From an uncultured Ruminococcus sp. (GTDB lineage: Bacteria > Bacillota > Clostridia > Oscillospirales > Acutalibacteraceae): a DNA stretch of 51,865 nt. The stretch covers positions 1 through 51,865 of the forward strand of contig CADBWP010000017.1 of the NCBI GenBank assembly GCA_902798365.1. The letters run 5' to 3'. Below, one piece after another: positions 7,550 to 16,003 of the stretch. Under the pieces are notes generated by a model. It saw only the letters and a program-made list of their open reading frames with translations. It made no database searches and was not told the DNA's origin. The position numbers and the translations under genes are program-made. Positions within the stretch are counted from its first letter, which is position 1, and each line of letters begins with the position of its first letter.

Positions 7550-10500
7550 TTATCTTGTTTTTCTGCGGGTAAAGAATACACCTGCGGTTGCAGCCATGAG
7601 CACGAGAAGTACTACTACTGCCATTGAAGATTCGCCTGTCTGAACAGCGCCGTTGTTGGAGCCGTTTGTCTGTGAGGACGTGGAATCGCTTGTGGAGGAA
7701 CCTGCGCCCTTGGTTGTACCGGGAACGGTCTTACCCTCGGCTGTGGTGCCTGCGGAGGTTGTGCCCTCGGAGGTGCTGCCGGGAACTGTGGTTGCATTTT
7801 CCTTCTGCTGAATGATTACATAGCGTCCGTTGGTGGTTGCGGTAAACTCGTAAGCGCCGTCCTTATAAACTGCGTTCATGTCGGTAATGTTGCCGTTTTT
7901 GTCAACCAATACGACCTTGCCGCCGTCAACCTGATCGGAGGGGATCCTTACTACGGTACCGCCCTCGGAGGTGTAGCTTTCGCCGTCCTTGGTGAGGTTG
8001 ATGTCGAAGCCGACTACTACTACCTGTCCGTTGTCTGCGATCTTGTCGTTGATCTTGTTTGTATCGTCGTCGCTGATCTTGTCAACGTCGAGCACTACAC
8101 CCTTGTCAACGTCCTCAACCTTGATGCCTGTGTCCTTATCCACGATGTCGGTCTTGTTATCGTCGATCGTAGTGGGCTCTACGGTTGTGGAAGCAACGGT
8201 TGTCTCCTCAACGGGAGGCGCGGAGGTTTCCTCTACGGGAGGTGCGCTGGTCTCTTCGGGAGCAACGGTGGTCTCTTCGGGAGCAACGGTTGTCTCCTCG
8301 GGTGCTACGGTTGTCTCCTCGGGAGCTGCGGTTGTCTCTTCGGGAGCAACGGTTGTCTCCTCGGGTGCTACGGTTGTCTCCTCGGGAGCTGCTGTTGTCT
8401 CTGCGGGAGCTTCGGTGGTCTCCTCGGGAGCTGCGGTGGTCTCCTCGGGAGCTACGGTTGTTTCCTCGGGAGCAACGGTGGTCTCCTCGGGAGCTGCGGT
8501 TGTCTCCTCGGAAGCTACTGTGGTCTCCTCGGGCTCTGCTGTGGTCTCTTCGGAGGCTACTGTGGTTTCCTCGGGAGCTGCGGTTGTCTCCTCGGAAGCT
8601 ACTGTGGTCTCCTCGGGCTGATCGTCGGGCTGAACAACGGAGTTGATGACAACTTCCTTTTCGTCCTCGCCGTCCTGAACAAGCAGATCTACTACATCGA
8701 GGTTAACGGTGGTCTCGCCCTCCTGGAGAGCAAAGAAGGTAAGCTCTACATACTTATCGGTAGCGGATACCGTGTAGGGTGAGCTGATGTTGGACACGCT
8801 GCCCTGAACCTTGCCATCGCCGAGCTGAGTCTTGTTGACCATCATATCGTCGGTGAAGGTGGTGCAGCTCATAAACTGCAGCATGTTGCGGTCAAATGTC
8901 GCCTTCCACTGGTTGCTGACGATATCGGCATCCTTGGGAAGTCTGAATGTAACGGTAACGGTCTGACCGGTCTCTACTGTCTGGGTTGCCTGATCGGGAA
9001 CAGCATAGTTGGATACAGCGTTAACTGTCTCGGTCTCGGGAGCAGCGCCGGTGGTCTCGCCTACGGTAGCCTCGGTGGTTTCCTCGGGCTGATCCTCGGG
9101 CTGTACAACGCTGTTGATAACGATTTCCTTGTCGCCCTTGTCGGGAACTCTGGAAATAAGATCTACAACGTCGAGATCAACCGTAACCTCGCCGTCTGCC
9201 TTGGCTGTGAAGGTGAAGATGACGTAGTTGGCGCCTTCGGTGAGACTATAGGGATCGCTGATGTTGGAAACGTTGCCCTGAACAACGCCGTTTTCAACAT
9301 TTTCCGTGTTCAAAAGCATATCGTTTGTGAACGTATCGACACCATTGAGCACGAGCTTGCTGCTGTCAAATGTGAGCTTCCACTGGTTGCTGACAATGTT
9401 CAGATCTGCAGGAGAGCTGAACGATACTGTTACCGTGTCGCCTGCCTTTACGGTCTGAGTGGTGATGTCGGGTACAGCGTAATTGGAAACAGCGTTAACG
9501 GTGAGATCGCCCATGGGAACTGCTGTGGTCTCCTCGGGTGCTACTGTTGTACCCTCGGGAGCTGCCGTGGTCTCCTCGGGAGCAGCTGTGGTCTCTTCGG
9601 GAGCTGCTGTGGTCTCTTCGGGAGCTGCTGTAGTCTCTTCGGGAGCCGCTGTGGTCTCTTCGGGAGCTGCTGTGGTCTCCTCGGGAGCTACGGTTGTCTC
9701 CTCGGGTTCAACTGTTGTTTCTTCGGGAGCTTCGGTTGTCTCCTCGGGAGCCTCGGTGGTCTCTTCAACGGGCTCTTCGTCGTTAGGATCAAGAACGGTT
9801 TCGGGGCTTACCTGATCACGGATACCCTCGTCGGTAACTCTGTTGGAAACCGCGATGTCCTTGGCGTAGGGATTCTCCTCGCTTGTGTCGCAGAATGCAA
9901 GTGATTCTACATCGCATCTTACAACGGTGTCGCCTGCGTTCTTGTCAAGAACCTTGAATCTTGCCTGAACAACGGCAACGGGAGAACCGTCGTCATTGTA
10001 AGCATATACGGCTGGTGAAACCGATGAGAAGTTACCCACAATCCTGCCGGGGCCGTCGGGCTGGTTAACAAGGCCTGAGCCTGCGCCCTGCTCTACGGCT
10101 GCGGGGAAGAAGTTGATCACGCCGCCGTCGGTCTTATTGTACTCGGGCTTCCACTCGAGAACGTTGGGATCATATGTGAGTTCGTCAATGTCGCAGTTGA
10201 CAATGTACTTGTCGGGAGCATTGACAAAGTATGTTACTGTAATGAAGGAATCGCCGTTTCCGTCTTCCTCAAGGTCGGTGTAATATGCGTCGTCGCCGCC
10301 GAAGAAGTTGGACTCTGCAATTACATGCAGGTTGGTGCCGGGGCCGGGAGCCACGGTAGTCTCTTCTGCGGGAGCAGCTGTGGTCTCCTCGGGAGCAGCT
10401 GTGGTCTCCTCGGGAGCAGCTGTGGTCTCCTCGGGAGCAGCCGTAGTCTCTTCGGGAGCTGCTGTGGTCTCCTCGGGAGCAGCCGTTGTCTCGGGCTCAC

Positions 10501-11758
10501 CGGTAGGACCGGTTATCTCGGTAGCCTTGCCCACTTCGATATCGTTCGTAGTTTCAACGTCATTGTCAACGAGCAGGGTCTCGTTTTCCTTTACGGACTG
10601 TTCCTGACCGTCCTCAAGGTGGGAAACTCTGAGCTGTGACAATTTGAGATCAACGGTGGTTTCGCCTGTTCCGATCACCCTAAAGGTTGCGGTAACAAAC
10701 TTGACCTCATCGTCTCCGTCGGTAAGGGGAACGGTGCTGAGATTGGTATAGTTACCCTTTGCACCATACTCCGCGGAAGCGGGGGCGGTGTTGATCATCG
10801 CGCCGGGAGCGCAGGGCATGCTGATGTCCTCAAGCTGGAGCACGGTTCCGTCATAGGTGAGAAGCCAGTCGCTGTTGACAAGGTTCTCTTCGCAATTAAT
10901 ATAATAGTTGACTGTTACAATACCGCCCATATCGTCAAGCGTGTCCTTGTCATAGGTATGGCTTGCCGAGGGGAAGTAGTTTGAGGTGGCGTTAACGGTA
11001 ATACCGTCGCCTGCGGGAGCCTCGGTGGTCTCCTCAACGGGTGCCTCGGTGGTCTCCTCTGCGGGAGCCTCGGTGGTCTCCTCAACGGGAGCTTCGGTTG
11101 TCTCCTCAACGGGTGTCTCGTCACCGATAACGGTCTCGGCGGTTATGGGAGCTTCGCTCACAACAGAGCCGTTGTCCAGAACGAGGATCTCGTTTTCATC
11201 GGAGGTCATGTCCTCACCGTCGTTGGGGTGAGAAACTCTGAGGTTGTCAACCTTGAGGTCAACGGTGGTGTTGCCCGAACCGATAACCTTGAAGGTAGCG
11301 GTAACAAACTCGACCTTTTCGTCGAGCGGGAACATATAAAGATTTGTAACATTGCCTCTTACACCCTTAAGTCCCTCGGGAACGGTCTTGGGATTTGTAT
11401 TGACCATTTCGCCCGTGGCGCAGGGCATTACGTCGGTGTTGTTCTCGGGCAGATACTCGAGCACGTTTCCGTCGTAGGTAAGCAGCCAGGCGGTATTGAG
11501 CAGCATTTCGTCTGACTGAATAAAGTATGTCACGGTTACAAGTCCGTCTTCCGCATCAAGCTCGTCCCCGGTATAAGACTTGGATGTCTCGGGGAAGAAG
11601 TTGGAGGTGGCGACAACGGTCAAATCGCCGGCGGACCCTATTGCGGCCTTTTGCGAGCCATCATCAGCAACGGCAGCGGAAGCTGTAACAGCGGTAACGC
11701 CTGCCGTGGTGACAAAGAGCATCAGAGAAAGCAAAAGACTCAGTGCTTTTTTGAACAT
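7550..11758 (-). CDS. Large cell-surface protein with five cohesin-like modules and Thr/Pro-rich linkers
   Basis: A 1402-residue secreted protein. The signal peptide ends near residue 29 (VTASAA). Five beta-rich modules follow at about 31-212, 254-418, 472-658, 750-882 and 900-1045. Each opens with an [V/A]xSN(F/Y) strand, then VTVTY-like strands, W(L/K)xT(Y/F)D around a central strand and a TTVDLxVxxL-type strand near the end; this plan recalls cohesin and carbohydrate-binding sandwiches. Modules 1-2 and 4-5 are close pairs. EETTxAP repeats separate most of them, the longest near 1046-1189. A further domain (about 1190-1320) precedes a Ser/Thr-rich stretch. The C-terminus AVQTGESS, a hydrophobic helix and RRKTR resembles a sortase sorting signal without the usual LP. 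GGAGG precedes the ATG, and the gene is monocistronic. Calling the modules cohesins is inference. Confidence 0.8.
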   Translation of the reverse strand: MFKKALSLLLSLMLFVTTAGVTAVTASAAVADDGSQKAAIGSAGDLTVVATSNFFPETSKSYTGDELDAEDGLVTVTYFIQSDEMLLNTAWLLTYDGNVLEYLPENNTDVMPCATGEMVNTNPKTVPEGLKGVRGNVTNLYMFPLDEKVEFVTATFKVIGSGNTTVDLKVDNLRVSHPNDGEDMTSDENEILVLDNGSVVSEAPITAETVIGDETPVEETTEAPVEETTEAPAEETTEAPVEETTEAPAGDGITVNATSNYFPSASHTYDKDTLDDMGGIVTVNYYINCEENLVNSDWLLTYDGTVLQLEDISMPCAPGAMINTAPASAEYGAKGNYTNLSTVPLTDGDDEVKFVTATFRVIGTGETTVDLKLSQLRVSHLEDGQEQSVKENETLLVDNDVETTNDIEVGKATEITGPTGEPETTAAPEETTAAPEETTAAPEETTAAPEETTAAPEETTAAPAEETTVAPGPGTNLHVIAESNFFGGDDAYYTDLEEDGNGDSFITVTYFVNAPDKYIVNCDIDELTYDPNVLEWKPEYNKTDGGVINFFPAAVEQGAGSGLVNQPDGPGRIVGNFSSVSPAVYAYNDDGSPVAVVQARFKVLDKNAGDTVVRCDVESLAFCDTSEENPYAKDIAVSNRVTDEGIRDQVSPETVLDPNDEEPVEETTEAPEETTEAPEETTVEPEETTVAPEETTAAPEETTAAPEETTAAPEETTAAPEETTAAPEETTAAPEGTTVAPEETTAVPMGDLTVNAVSNYAVPDITTQTVKAGDTVTVSFSSPADLNIVSNQWKLTFDSSKLVLNGVDTFTNDMLLNTENVENGVVQGNVSNISDPYSLTEGANYVIFTFTAKADGEVTVDLDVVDLISRVPDKGDKEIVINSVVQPEDQPEETTEATVGETTGAAPETETVNAVSNYAVPDQATQTVETGQTVTVTFRLPKDADIVSNQWKATFDRNMLQFMSCTTFTDDMMVNKTQLGDGKVQGSVSNISSPYTVSATDKYVELTFFALQEGETTVNLDVVDLLVQDGEDEKEVVINSVVQPDDQPEETTVASEETTAAPEETTVASEETTAEPEETTVASEETTAAPEETTVAPEETTVAPEETTAAPEETTEAPAETTAAPEETTVAPEETTVAPEETTAAPEETTVAPEETTVAPEETTVAPEETSAPPVEETSAPPVEETTVASTTVEPTTIDDNKTDIVDKDTGIKVEDVDKGVVLDVDKISDDDTNKINDKIADNGQVVVVGFDINLTKDGESYTSEGGTVVRIPSDQVDGGKVVLVDKNGNITDMNAVYKDGAYEFTATTNGRYVIIQQKENATTVPGSTSEGTTSAGTTAEGKTVPGTTKGAGSSTSDSTSSQTNGSNNGAVQTGESSMAVVVLLVLMAATAGVFFTRRKTR

Positions 11759-11800
11759 TTCTTTTCCTCCTTACATGGTAATGCTACTATAAGCAATACT

Positions 11801-11830
11801 ATTATAATACAAGTGCTCGCCAAAAGTCAA
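11801..11830 (-). promoter_or_regulatory. Sigma-A promoter of the large surface-protein gene
   Basis: Minus strand -35 TTGACT (11825-11830), 18-bp spacer, -10 TATAAT (11801-11806). The leader to the ATG at 11758 is about 35 nt and ends with a GGAGG site. Confidence 0.85.
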
Positions 11831-11942
11831 TAAAATTTCAAAAAAGTGAAACAATATTTTTAATGTTTTTTGTGTTTTGAACGGTACTATCCGATAAATA
11901 ATCCCAATTATTGACATTAGGCTTCAAATGTTTGTACTATAT

Positions 11943-12959
11943 TTACTTTTTGTAGCCGTTCACATTGTTCGACTGCCAGTTCCACGAATCGCGGCACATG
12001 TCCTCAAGATCCTTCTCTGCCTTCCAGCCGAGCACACGCTCCGCCTTTTCGGCGTTTGCATAACATTCGGCTATGTCGCCGGCGCGGCGCGGCTTTATGG
12101 CATAGGGGATTTTGATGTTGTTGACGCGCTCAAACGCCTTTATAATGTCGAGCACGCTGTAGCCTGTGCCCGTGCCGAGGTTGACGATCTCTACGCCCTT
12201 GTGGGCTTCGGAGTAATCTATCGCCTTTACGTGACCCTTTGCAAGATCGACAACATGGATGTAATCGCGCACTCCCGTGCCGTCGTGAGTGGGATAATCG
12301 TCGCCGAACACGCCGAGCTGAGGCAGTCTGCCTGCCGCAACCTGGGTGATGTAGGGCATGAGGTTGTTGGGGATGCCGTTGGGATCCTCGCCGATCCTGC
12401 CGCTTTTGTGGGCGCCGATGGGGTTGAAATAACGCAGGATAACAATGGACATCTCGGGGTTTGCCGCCGCCGTGTCGGTAAGTATCTGCTCCATCATCAG
12501 CTTTGTCCAGCCGTAGGGGTTGGTTGGGCTGCCCGTGGGCATGGTCTCAACAAGCGGAACCTCCTTGGGAGTTCCGTAAACCGTGGCGGAGGAGCTGAAA
12601 ATGAACCTGCCGACGCCGTGTTTTTTCATTGCCTCAAGAAGTGTAAGGGTGGAGTCGATGTTGTTGCGGTAATACATAAGCGGCTTTTCGCAGCTTTCGC
12701 CCACCGCCTTTAGTCCGGCAAAGTGGATCACCGCGTCGATCTTGTTTTCGGTAAAGAGCTTCTCAACCGCGTCTTTGTCGCAGACGTCCGCCTCGTAAAG
12801 CGGGATTGTTACGCCCGTGATTTCTTCAACCCTTTTTACCGCCTCGGGGCAGGAGTTGGAGTAGTTGTCGGCAATAACGACGGTGTGACCCGCCTCGATC
12901 AGCTCAACGCAGGTGTGGGTGCCGATGTAGCCGGCGCCGCCGGCAAGAAGTACGTTCAT
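11943..12959 (-). CDS. galE: UDP-glucose 4-epimerase
   Basis: A 338-residue cytosolic short-chain dehydrogenase that interconverts UDP-glucose and UDP-galactose (Leloir pathway and glycan precursors). NAD-binding GGAGYIGTHT is at residues about 7-16, the catalytic Ser and Tyr lie in FSSSATVYG and NPYGWTK (YxxxK), and the GalE segments VIHFAGLKAVGES and RYFNPIGAH are intact. Length is typical. The start at 12959 follows AAAGGA in the leader; a longer frame begins inside a CGCGTTT/AAACGCG inverted repeat (about 12974-12988). It stands between the surface protein and the cyclophilin on the same strand, with separate leaders. Confidence 0.96.
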   Translation of the reverse strand: MNVLLAGGAGYIGTHTCVELIEAGHTVVIADNYSNSCPEAVKRVEEITGVTIPLYEADVCDKDAVEKLFTENKIDAVIHFAGLKAVGESCEKPLMYYRNNIDSTLTLLEAMKKHGVGRFIFSSSATVYGTPKEVPLVETMPTGSPTNPYGWTKLMMEQILTDTAAANPEMSIVILRYFNPIGAHKSGRIGEDPNGIPNNLMPYITQVAAGRLPQLGVFGDDYPTHDGTGVRDYIHVVDLAKGHVKAIDYSEAHKGVEIVNLGTGTGYSVLDIIKAFERVNNIKIPYAIKPRRAGDIAECYANAEKAERVLGWKAEKDLEDMCRDSWNWQSNNVNGYKK

Positions 12960-13022
12960 GGTATGTCCTTTCCCGCGTTTAAAACGCGACAATAATTACA
13001 ATATAATATAGTATAACTAAAA

Positions 13023-13541
13023 TCAGCACTTTTCGGGCTCAGGATAATCCGTGCCAAAGGTATCCACGGTCATCTTCCTGATGACCTGGGGATCGAGCGG
13101 CTTGTCCGAAAAGTCGGTGTCGCACTCGGCAATGGCGTTTACCGCGTCCATGCCCTCGATAACCTTGCCGAAGGCGGCGTACTGACCGTCGAGATGTGGC
13201 GAGGTTTTGTGCATGATGAAGAACTGCGAGCCTGCGGAGTCGGGCATCATCGAGCGAGCCATTGACAAAACGCCGTCGGTGTGGGCAAGCGTGTTGTTGA
13301 AGCCGTTGCCGGCAAACTCGCCCTTGATCTGATAACCGGGACCTCCCATTCCGGTTCCGTCGGGGCAGCCGCCCTGGATCATAAAGCCGTAGATCACCCT
13401 GTGAAAGGTGAGTCCGTCGTAAAAGCCCTTTTTAACAAGGCTTATAAAGTTTGCGACGGTGTTGGGCGCGATTTCGGGATAGAGCTCTGCCTTGATAACG
13501 GAGCCGTTTTCCATTTCGATTGTAACGATAGGGTTAGACAT
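13023..13541 (-). CDS. Cyclophilin-type peptidyl-prolyl cis-trans isomerase
   Basis: A 172-residue cytosolic cyclophilin, a folding helper that isomerises X-Pro bonds. The active-site segment LTFHRVIYGFMIQGGC includes the catalytic Arg, followed by the GSQFFIMHKTSPHLDGQYAAF core. There is no signal peptide, so it acts inside the cell. Start at 13541 after AAAGGAATGATACT. It lies 63 bp after the small membrane-protein gene and may be the tail of the alr-polA operon. PpiB-type is the best label; the exact orthologue is not certain. Confidence 0.95.
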   Translation of the reverse strand: MSNPIVTIEMENGSVIKAELYPEIAPNTVANFISLVKKGFYDGLTFHRVIYGFMIQGGCPDGTGMGGPGYQIKGEFAGNGFNNTLAHTDGVLSMARSMMPDSAGSQFFIMHKTSPHLDGQYAAFGKVIEGMDAVNAIAECDTDFSDKPLDPQVIRKMTVDTFGTDYPEPEKC

Positions 13542-13604
13542 AGTATCATTCCTTTTTTTAAAATTTATCGGTTGCAGGTTATTTACGTTGCGGTTAATTA
13601 TTAT

Positions 13605-14105
13605 TTATTTAAAGACAGTATGATACAGCCCCATGCCGAAAAAGCCTATAAGCTGTAAAACTATCATAATTATCCATATCAAAAACGAGAGCAGCGCAAG
13701 CACTATTGCCGCAATTGCAAGACCCGGAAGGCGCGATCTTGTGACAAGGGCGATTATGCCGACCACCACGGCGGCGAGTATCGTCAGGAAGGTAAGTACC
13801 TTGAGTATTGCCGAGGACAGTATAAAGCCTGCGGGCACAAGGAAAAACGAAACAACGCCCAGCACGAACGCCGCCGTTGACAGCCCGGCTCCCGCCGCGC
13901 CGGTCTTGGGCTCTTTTTGCGCGGGGGTCGCGTCCATAACGGTGACCCGTGGTTCGTCGCGGTCGGCGTACTTTTCGGCAAACTCCGCCTCGTAGTCGTG
14001 CCGATGAGGCTTAAAATCCTTGATGTCGGGCTTTTGGCTGTTGGGGCTCAGACCGCCCGGCTGATTGTATTTTTCAAAGCTTTCGCGGAAATCATTGTCG
14101 CTCAT
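13605..14105 (-). CDS. DUF4190-like small membrane protein
   Basis: A 166-residue protein: a polar N-terminal half rich in charged residues (up to about 70), then three hydrophobic segments. AAFVLGVVSFFLVPAG and AIAAIVLALLSFLIW resemble the paired LG(I/V)xS repeats of DUF4190-type proteins. The function is unknown. AAGGAGG precedes the ATG, which lies 15 bp after the tsaD stop, so it belongs to the alr-polA-tsaD unit. The cytosolic tail could be an interaction region; that is a guess. Confidence 0.7.
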   Translation of the reverse strand: MSDNDFRESFEKYNQPGGLSPNSQKPDIKDFKPHRHDYEAEFAEKYADRDEPRVTVMDATPAQKEPKTGAAGAGLSTAAFVLGVVSFFLVPAGFILSSAILKVLTFLTILAAVVVGIIALVTRSRLPGLAIAAIVLALLSFLIWIIMIVLQLIGFFGMGLYHTVFK

Positions 14106-14120
14106 TGAGTCCTCCTTTTG

Positions 14121-15131
14121 TCAGCCTTCCTCTATGCTTTTTGTGGCATAGGCGTTAAGGTCGCTGCCTGCGATGTTGCCGCTCAAATACTCGTAGTACG
14201 CCTGCGCCCCAACCATGGCGGCATTGTCGCCGCACAGGCTTTTGTCGGGCATGTACAGCTCATAGCCGAGCTTTTCGCACTCGGTCGTGAGGGTTCTGCG
14301 CAGCAGGGAATTTGCCGAAACTCCGCCCGCGATTACAAGTCTTTTCATGTTGTTGTCGCGCGCCGCTTTGAGAAAGTTGGTAACAAGGCAATCGACCACG
14401 GCATAACGGAAGGACGCGCACACATCTGCCTTGTTCAGCTCAACGCCCTTCTGCGCGGAGTTGTGGATAAGGTTTATAACGGCGGTTTTCAGCCCCGAAA
14501 AGCTGAAATCATAGGGCGCGTCGTGAACGACGGGACGCGGAAGCCTGAACGCCAGCGGGTCGCCGTCCTCTGCAACCCTGTCAAGCTCTATGCCGCCCGG
14601 ATAGGACATTCCCATTGTGCGAGCCGCCTTGTCAAACGCCTCGCCCGCCGCGTCGTCGCGGGTTCTGCCGATTATTTTCATATCGGTGTAATCGTTAACA
14701 AGCACGATATGACTGTGACCGCCGGACACAACAAGGCATAGAAACGGCGGCTTTAATTCTTTGTTGGAAATATAATTGGACGCGATATGCGACCTGAGAT
14801 GGTGGGTCGGGATGAGCGGCAAGCCCGTTGCAAGAGAGAGCCCCTTTGCAAAGTTAACCCCCACAAGCAGCGCACCGATAAGCCCGGGCGCGTATGTCAC
14901 CGCGAGTGCGTCTATGTCCTTAAGCGTGAGCCCTGCCTCGCCGAGCGAACGGCTGACCACGGGCACTATGGCCTCGGCATGGCGACGAGAGGCTATCTCG
15001 GGCACCACTCCGCCGTACAGCCGGTGCTCCTCCACCTGAGAGGCGATAACCGAGGAAAGCACAAACCGCCCGTCCTCAACAACTGCGGCAGCGGTTTCGT
15101 CGCAGGAGGATTCTATTGCCAGTATCTTCAT
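14121..15131 (-). CDS. tsaD: tRNA N6-adenosine threonylcarbamoyltransferase TsaD
   Basis: A 336-residue enzyme that transfers the threonylcarbamoyl group to A37 of ANN-decoding tRNAs, working with TsaB and TsaE (not in the window). The N-terminus LAIESSCDETAAAVV is the ASKHA phosphate loop, HHLRSH at 110-115 holds the metal-binding histidines, and the C-terminal AGGVSANSLLR and DNAAMVGA segments are intact. It lies 13 bp after rimI on the same strand. The pairing with a RimI-type acetyltransferase is common in Firmicutes, where tsaB-rimI-tsaD often cluster; tsaB is missing here. Confidence 0.97.
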   Translation of the reverse strand: MKILAIESSCDETAAAVVEDGRFVLSSVIASQVEEHRLYGGVVPEIASRRHAEAIVPVVSRSLGEAGLTLKDIDALAVTYAPGLIGALLVGVNFAKGLSLATGLPLIPTHHLRSHIASNYISNKELKPPFLCLVVSGGHSHIVLVNDYTDMKIIGRTRDDAAGEAFDKAARTMGMSYPGGIELDRVAEDGDPLAFRLPRPVVHDAPYDFSFSGLKTAVINLIHNSAQKGVELNKADVCASFRYAVVDCLVTNFLKAARDNNMKRLVIAGGVSANSLLRRTLTTECEKLGYELYMPDKSLCGDNAAMVGAQAYYEYLSGNIAGSDLNAYATKSIEEG

Positions 15132-15144
15132 ATATTATTCTCCG

Positions 15145-15579
15145 TTAGAAATATAATGTCATGAGCACCGCGTTTTCGGCGGGGTCTGAGTAATAATTCT
15201 TCCTCTCCCCTGCCTTTACAAAGCCAAAGTGCCCGTAAAGCGAACGCGCGGCGGCGTTGCTCTCCCTCACCTCGAGGGTGAGAAAGGCGAAGCCGTTTTT
15301 CCTTCCGTGGGTGACAAGCTCCCGTATCAGCGCCGAGCCGACGCCCCTTCTGCGGTAGGGCTCTGCCACCGCCACGTTATATATGTAGCCCTCGTCGAGC
15401 ACCGCGTTCATGCCGACATAGCCCGTCACCGCATCGCCCTCGACAGCCACCAGAAACAGCGAGTTGGGATTGTTCAGCTCACTTTCAAGGCTTGTGCGCG
15501 ACCACGGGTGCGAAAAGCAGTCGTTTTCCAGCCGACACACCGCGTCAAGGTGTGCGGCGGTCATTTTTTCAATCTTCAT
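15145..15579 (-). CDS. rimI: RimI-type GNAT protein N-acetyltransferase
   Basis: A 144-residue GNAT enzyme; RimI acetylates the N-terminus of ribosomal protein S18 in E. coli. The acetyl-CoA loop is VAEPYRRRGVGSALIREL (the Q/RxxGxG/A motif), preceded by the beta-4 strand YIYNVAV and followed by LEVRESNAAARSLYGHFGF, typical of RimI. The start ATG overlaps the end of the phosphatase gene by 11 bp, indicating coupling. The target is inferred from family and tsaD neighbourhood. Confidence 0.9.
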   Translation of the reverse strand: MKIEKMTAAHLDAVCRLENDCFSHPWSRTSLESELNNPNSLFLVAVEGDAVTGYVGMNAVLDEGYIYNVAVAEPYRRRGVGSALIRELVTHGRKNGFAFLTLEVRESNAAARSLYGHFGFVKAGERKNYYSDPAENAVLMTLYF

Positions 15580-16003
15580 AATTCAACAAAATTTCTTCAA
15601 CGCAGGCGGCTATGACGTCGCGGCACATTCTATACACCTCTAAGCCGCCGCCGTAGGGGTCGGTCACTCCCAAAACCTCAACGCGCTCGGGCGGAAGCCC
15701 CACGCTTTGGGTGAGTATCTCGGCGTGCTCGGACGACATGCAATAGATTTTTTCAAAGTCCGCGATATCAAAATCAAATATGAAATGCGAAAGGTGTCCG
15801 CTGATGTCAACACCTGCCTCGGCGCACACCGCCACGGCGTTGGGCGAGGCTTTGGCGCCTCTTATAGCCGCCAGACCGAAGCTGGAGGCGTGAACGGCAA
15901 GCCCCTTTTCCTTTGCGCGCTTGTTGAAGATTCCCTCTGCCATGGGGCTGCGGCAGGTGTTGCCCGTGCAAACAAAGGCTATTTGTCTGTCAGCTTTTTG
16001 CAT
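15569..16003 (-). CDS. Low-molecular-weight phosphatase, protein-arginine-phosphatase type
   Basis: A 144-residue LMW-PTP-fold enzyme. The P-loop is VCTGNTCRSPM with nucleophile Cys12 and Arg18, and the general-acid Asp is in VTDPYGGG. Thr16 in the loop matches Thr11 of B. subtilis YwlE, the residue that favours phosphoarginine, whereas tyrosine phosphatases usually carry Ile there. This points to dephosphorylation of McsB-marked proteins; mcsB is not in the window. It overlaps polA by 14 bp upstream and rimI by 11 bp downstream, so it is a fixed member of the operon. The substrate assignment is inference from one residue. Confidence 0.85.
   Translation of the reverse strand: MQKADRQIAFVCTGNTCRSPMAEGIFNKRAKEKGLAVHASSFGLAAIRGAKASPNAVAVCAEAGVDISGHLSHFIFDFDIADFEKIYCMSSEHAEILTQSVGLPPERVEVLGVTDPYGGGLEVYRMCRDVIAACVEEILLNYED

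Noticed and set aside
8190-8620. Short-period DNA repeats as a possible CRISPR array
   Set aside because: Periodicity follows EETTxAP codons within one long reading frame; there are no unique spacers of constant length and no cas genes.
13281-13658. 125-codon plus-strand frame over the cyclophilin gene
   Set aside because: Antisense frame with no ribosome binding site and no domain; the cyclophilin on the other strand is unambiguous.
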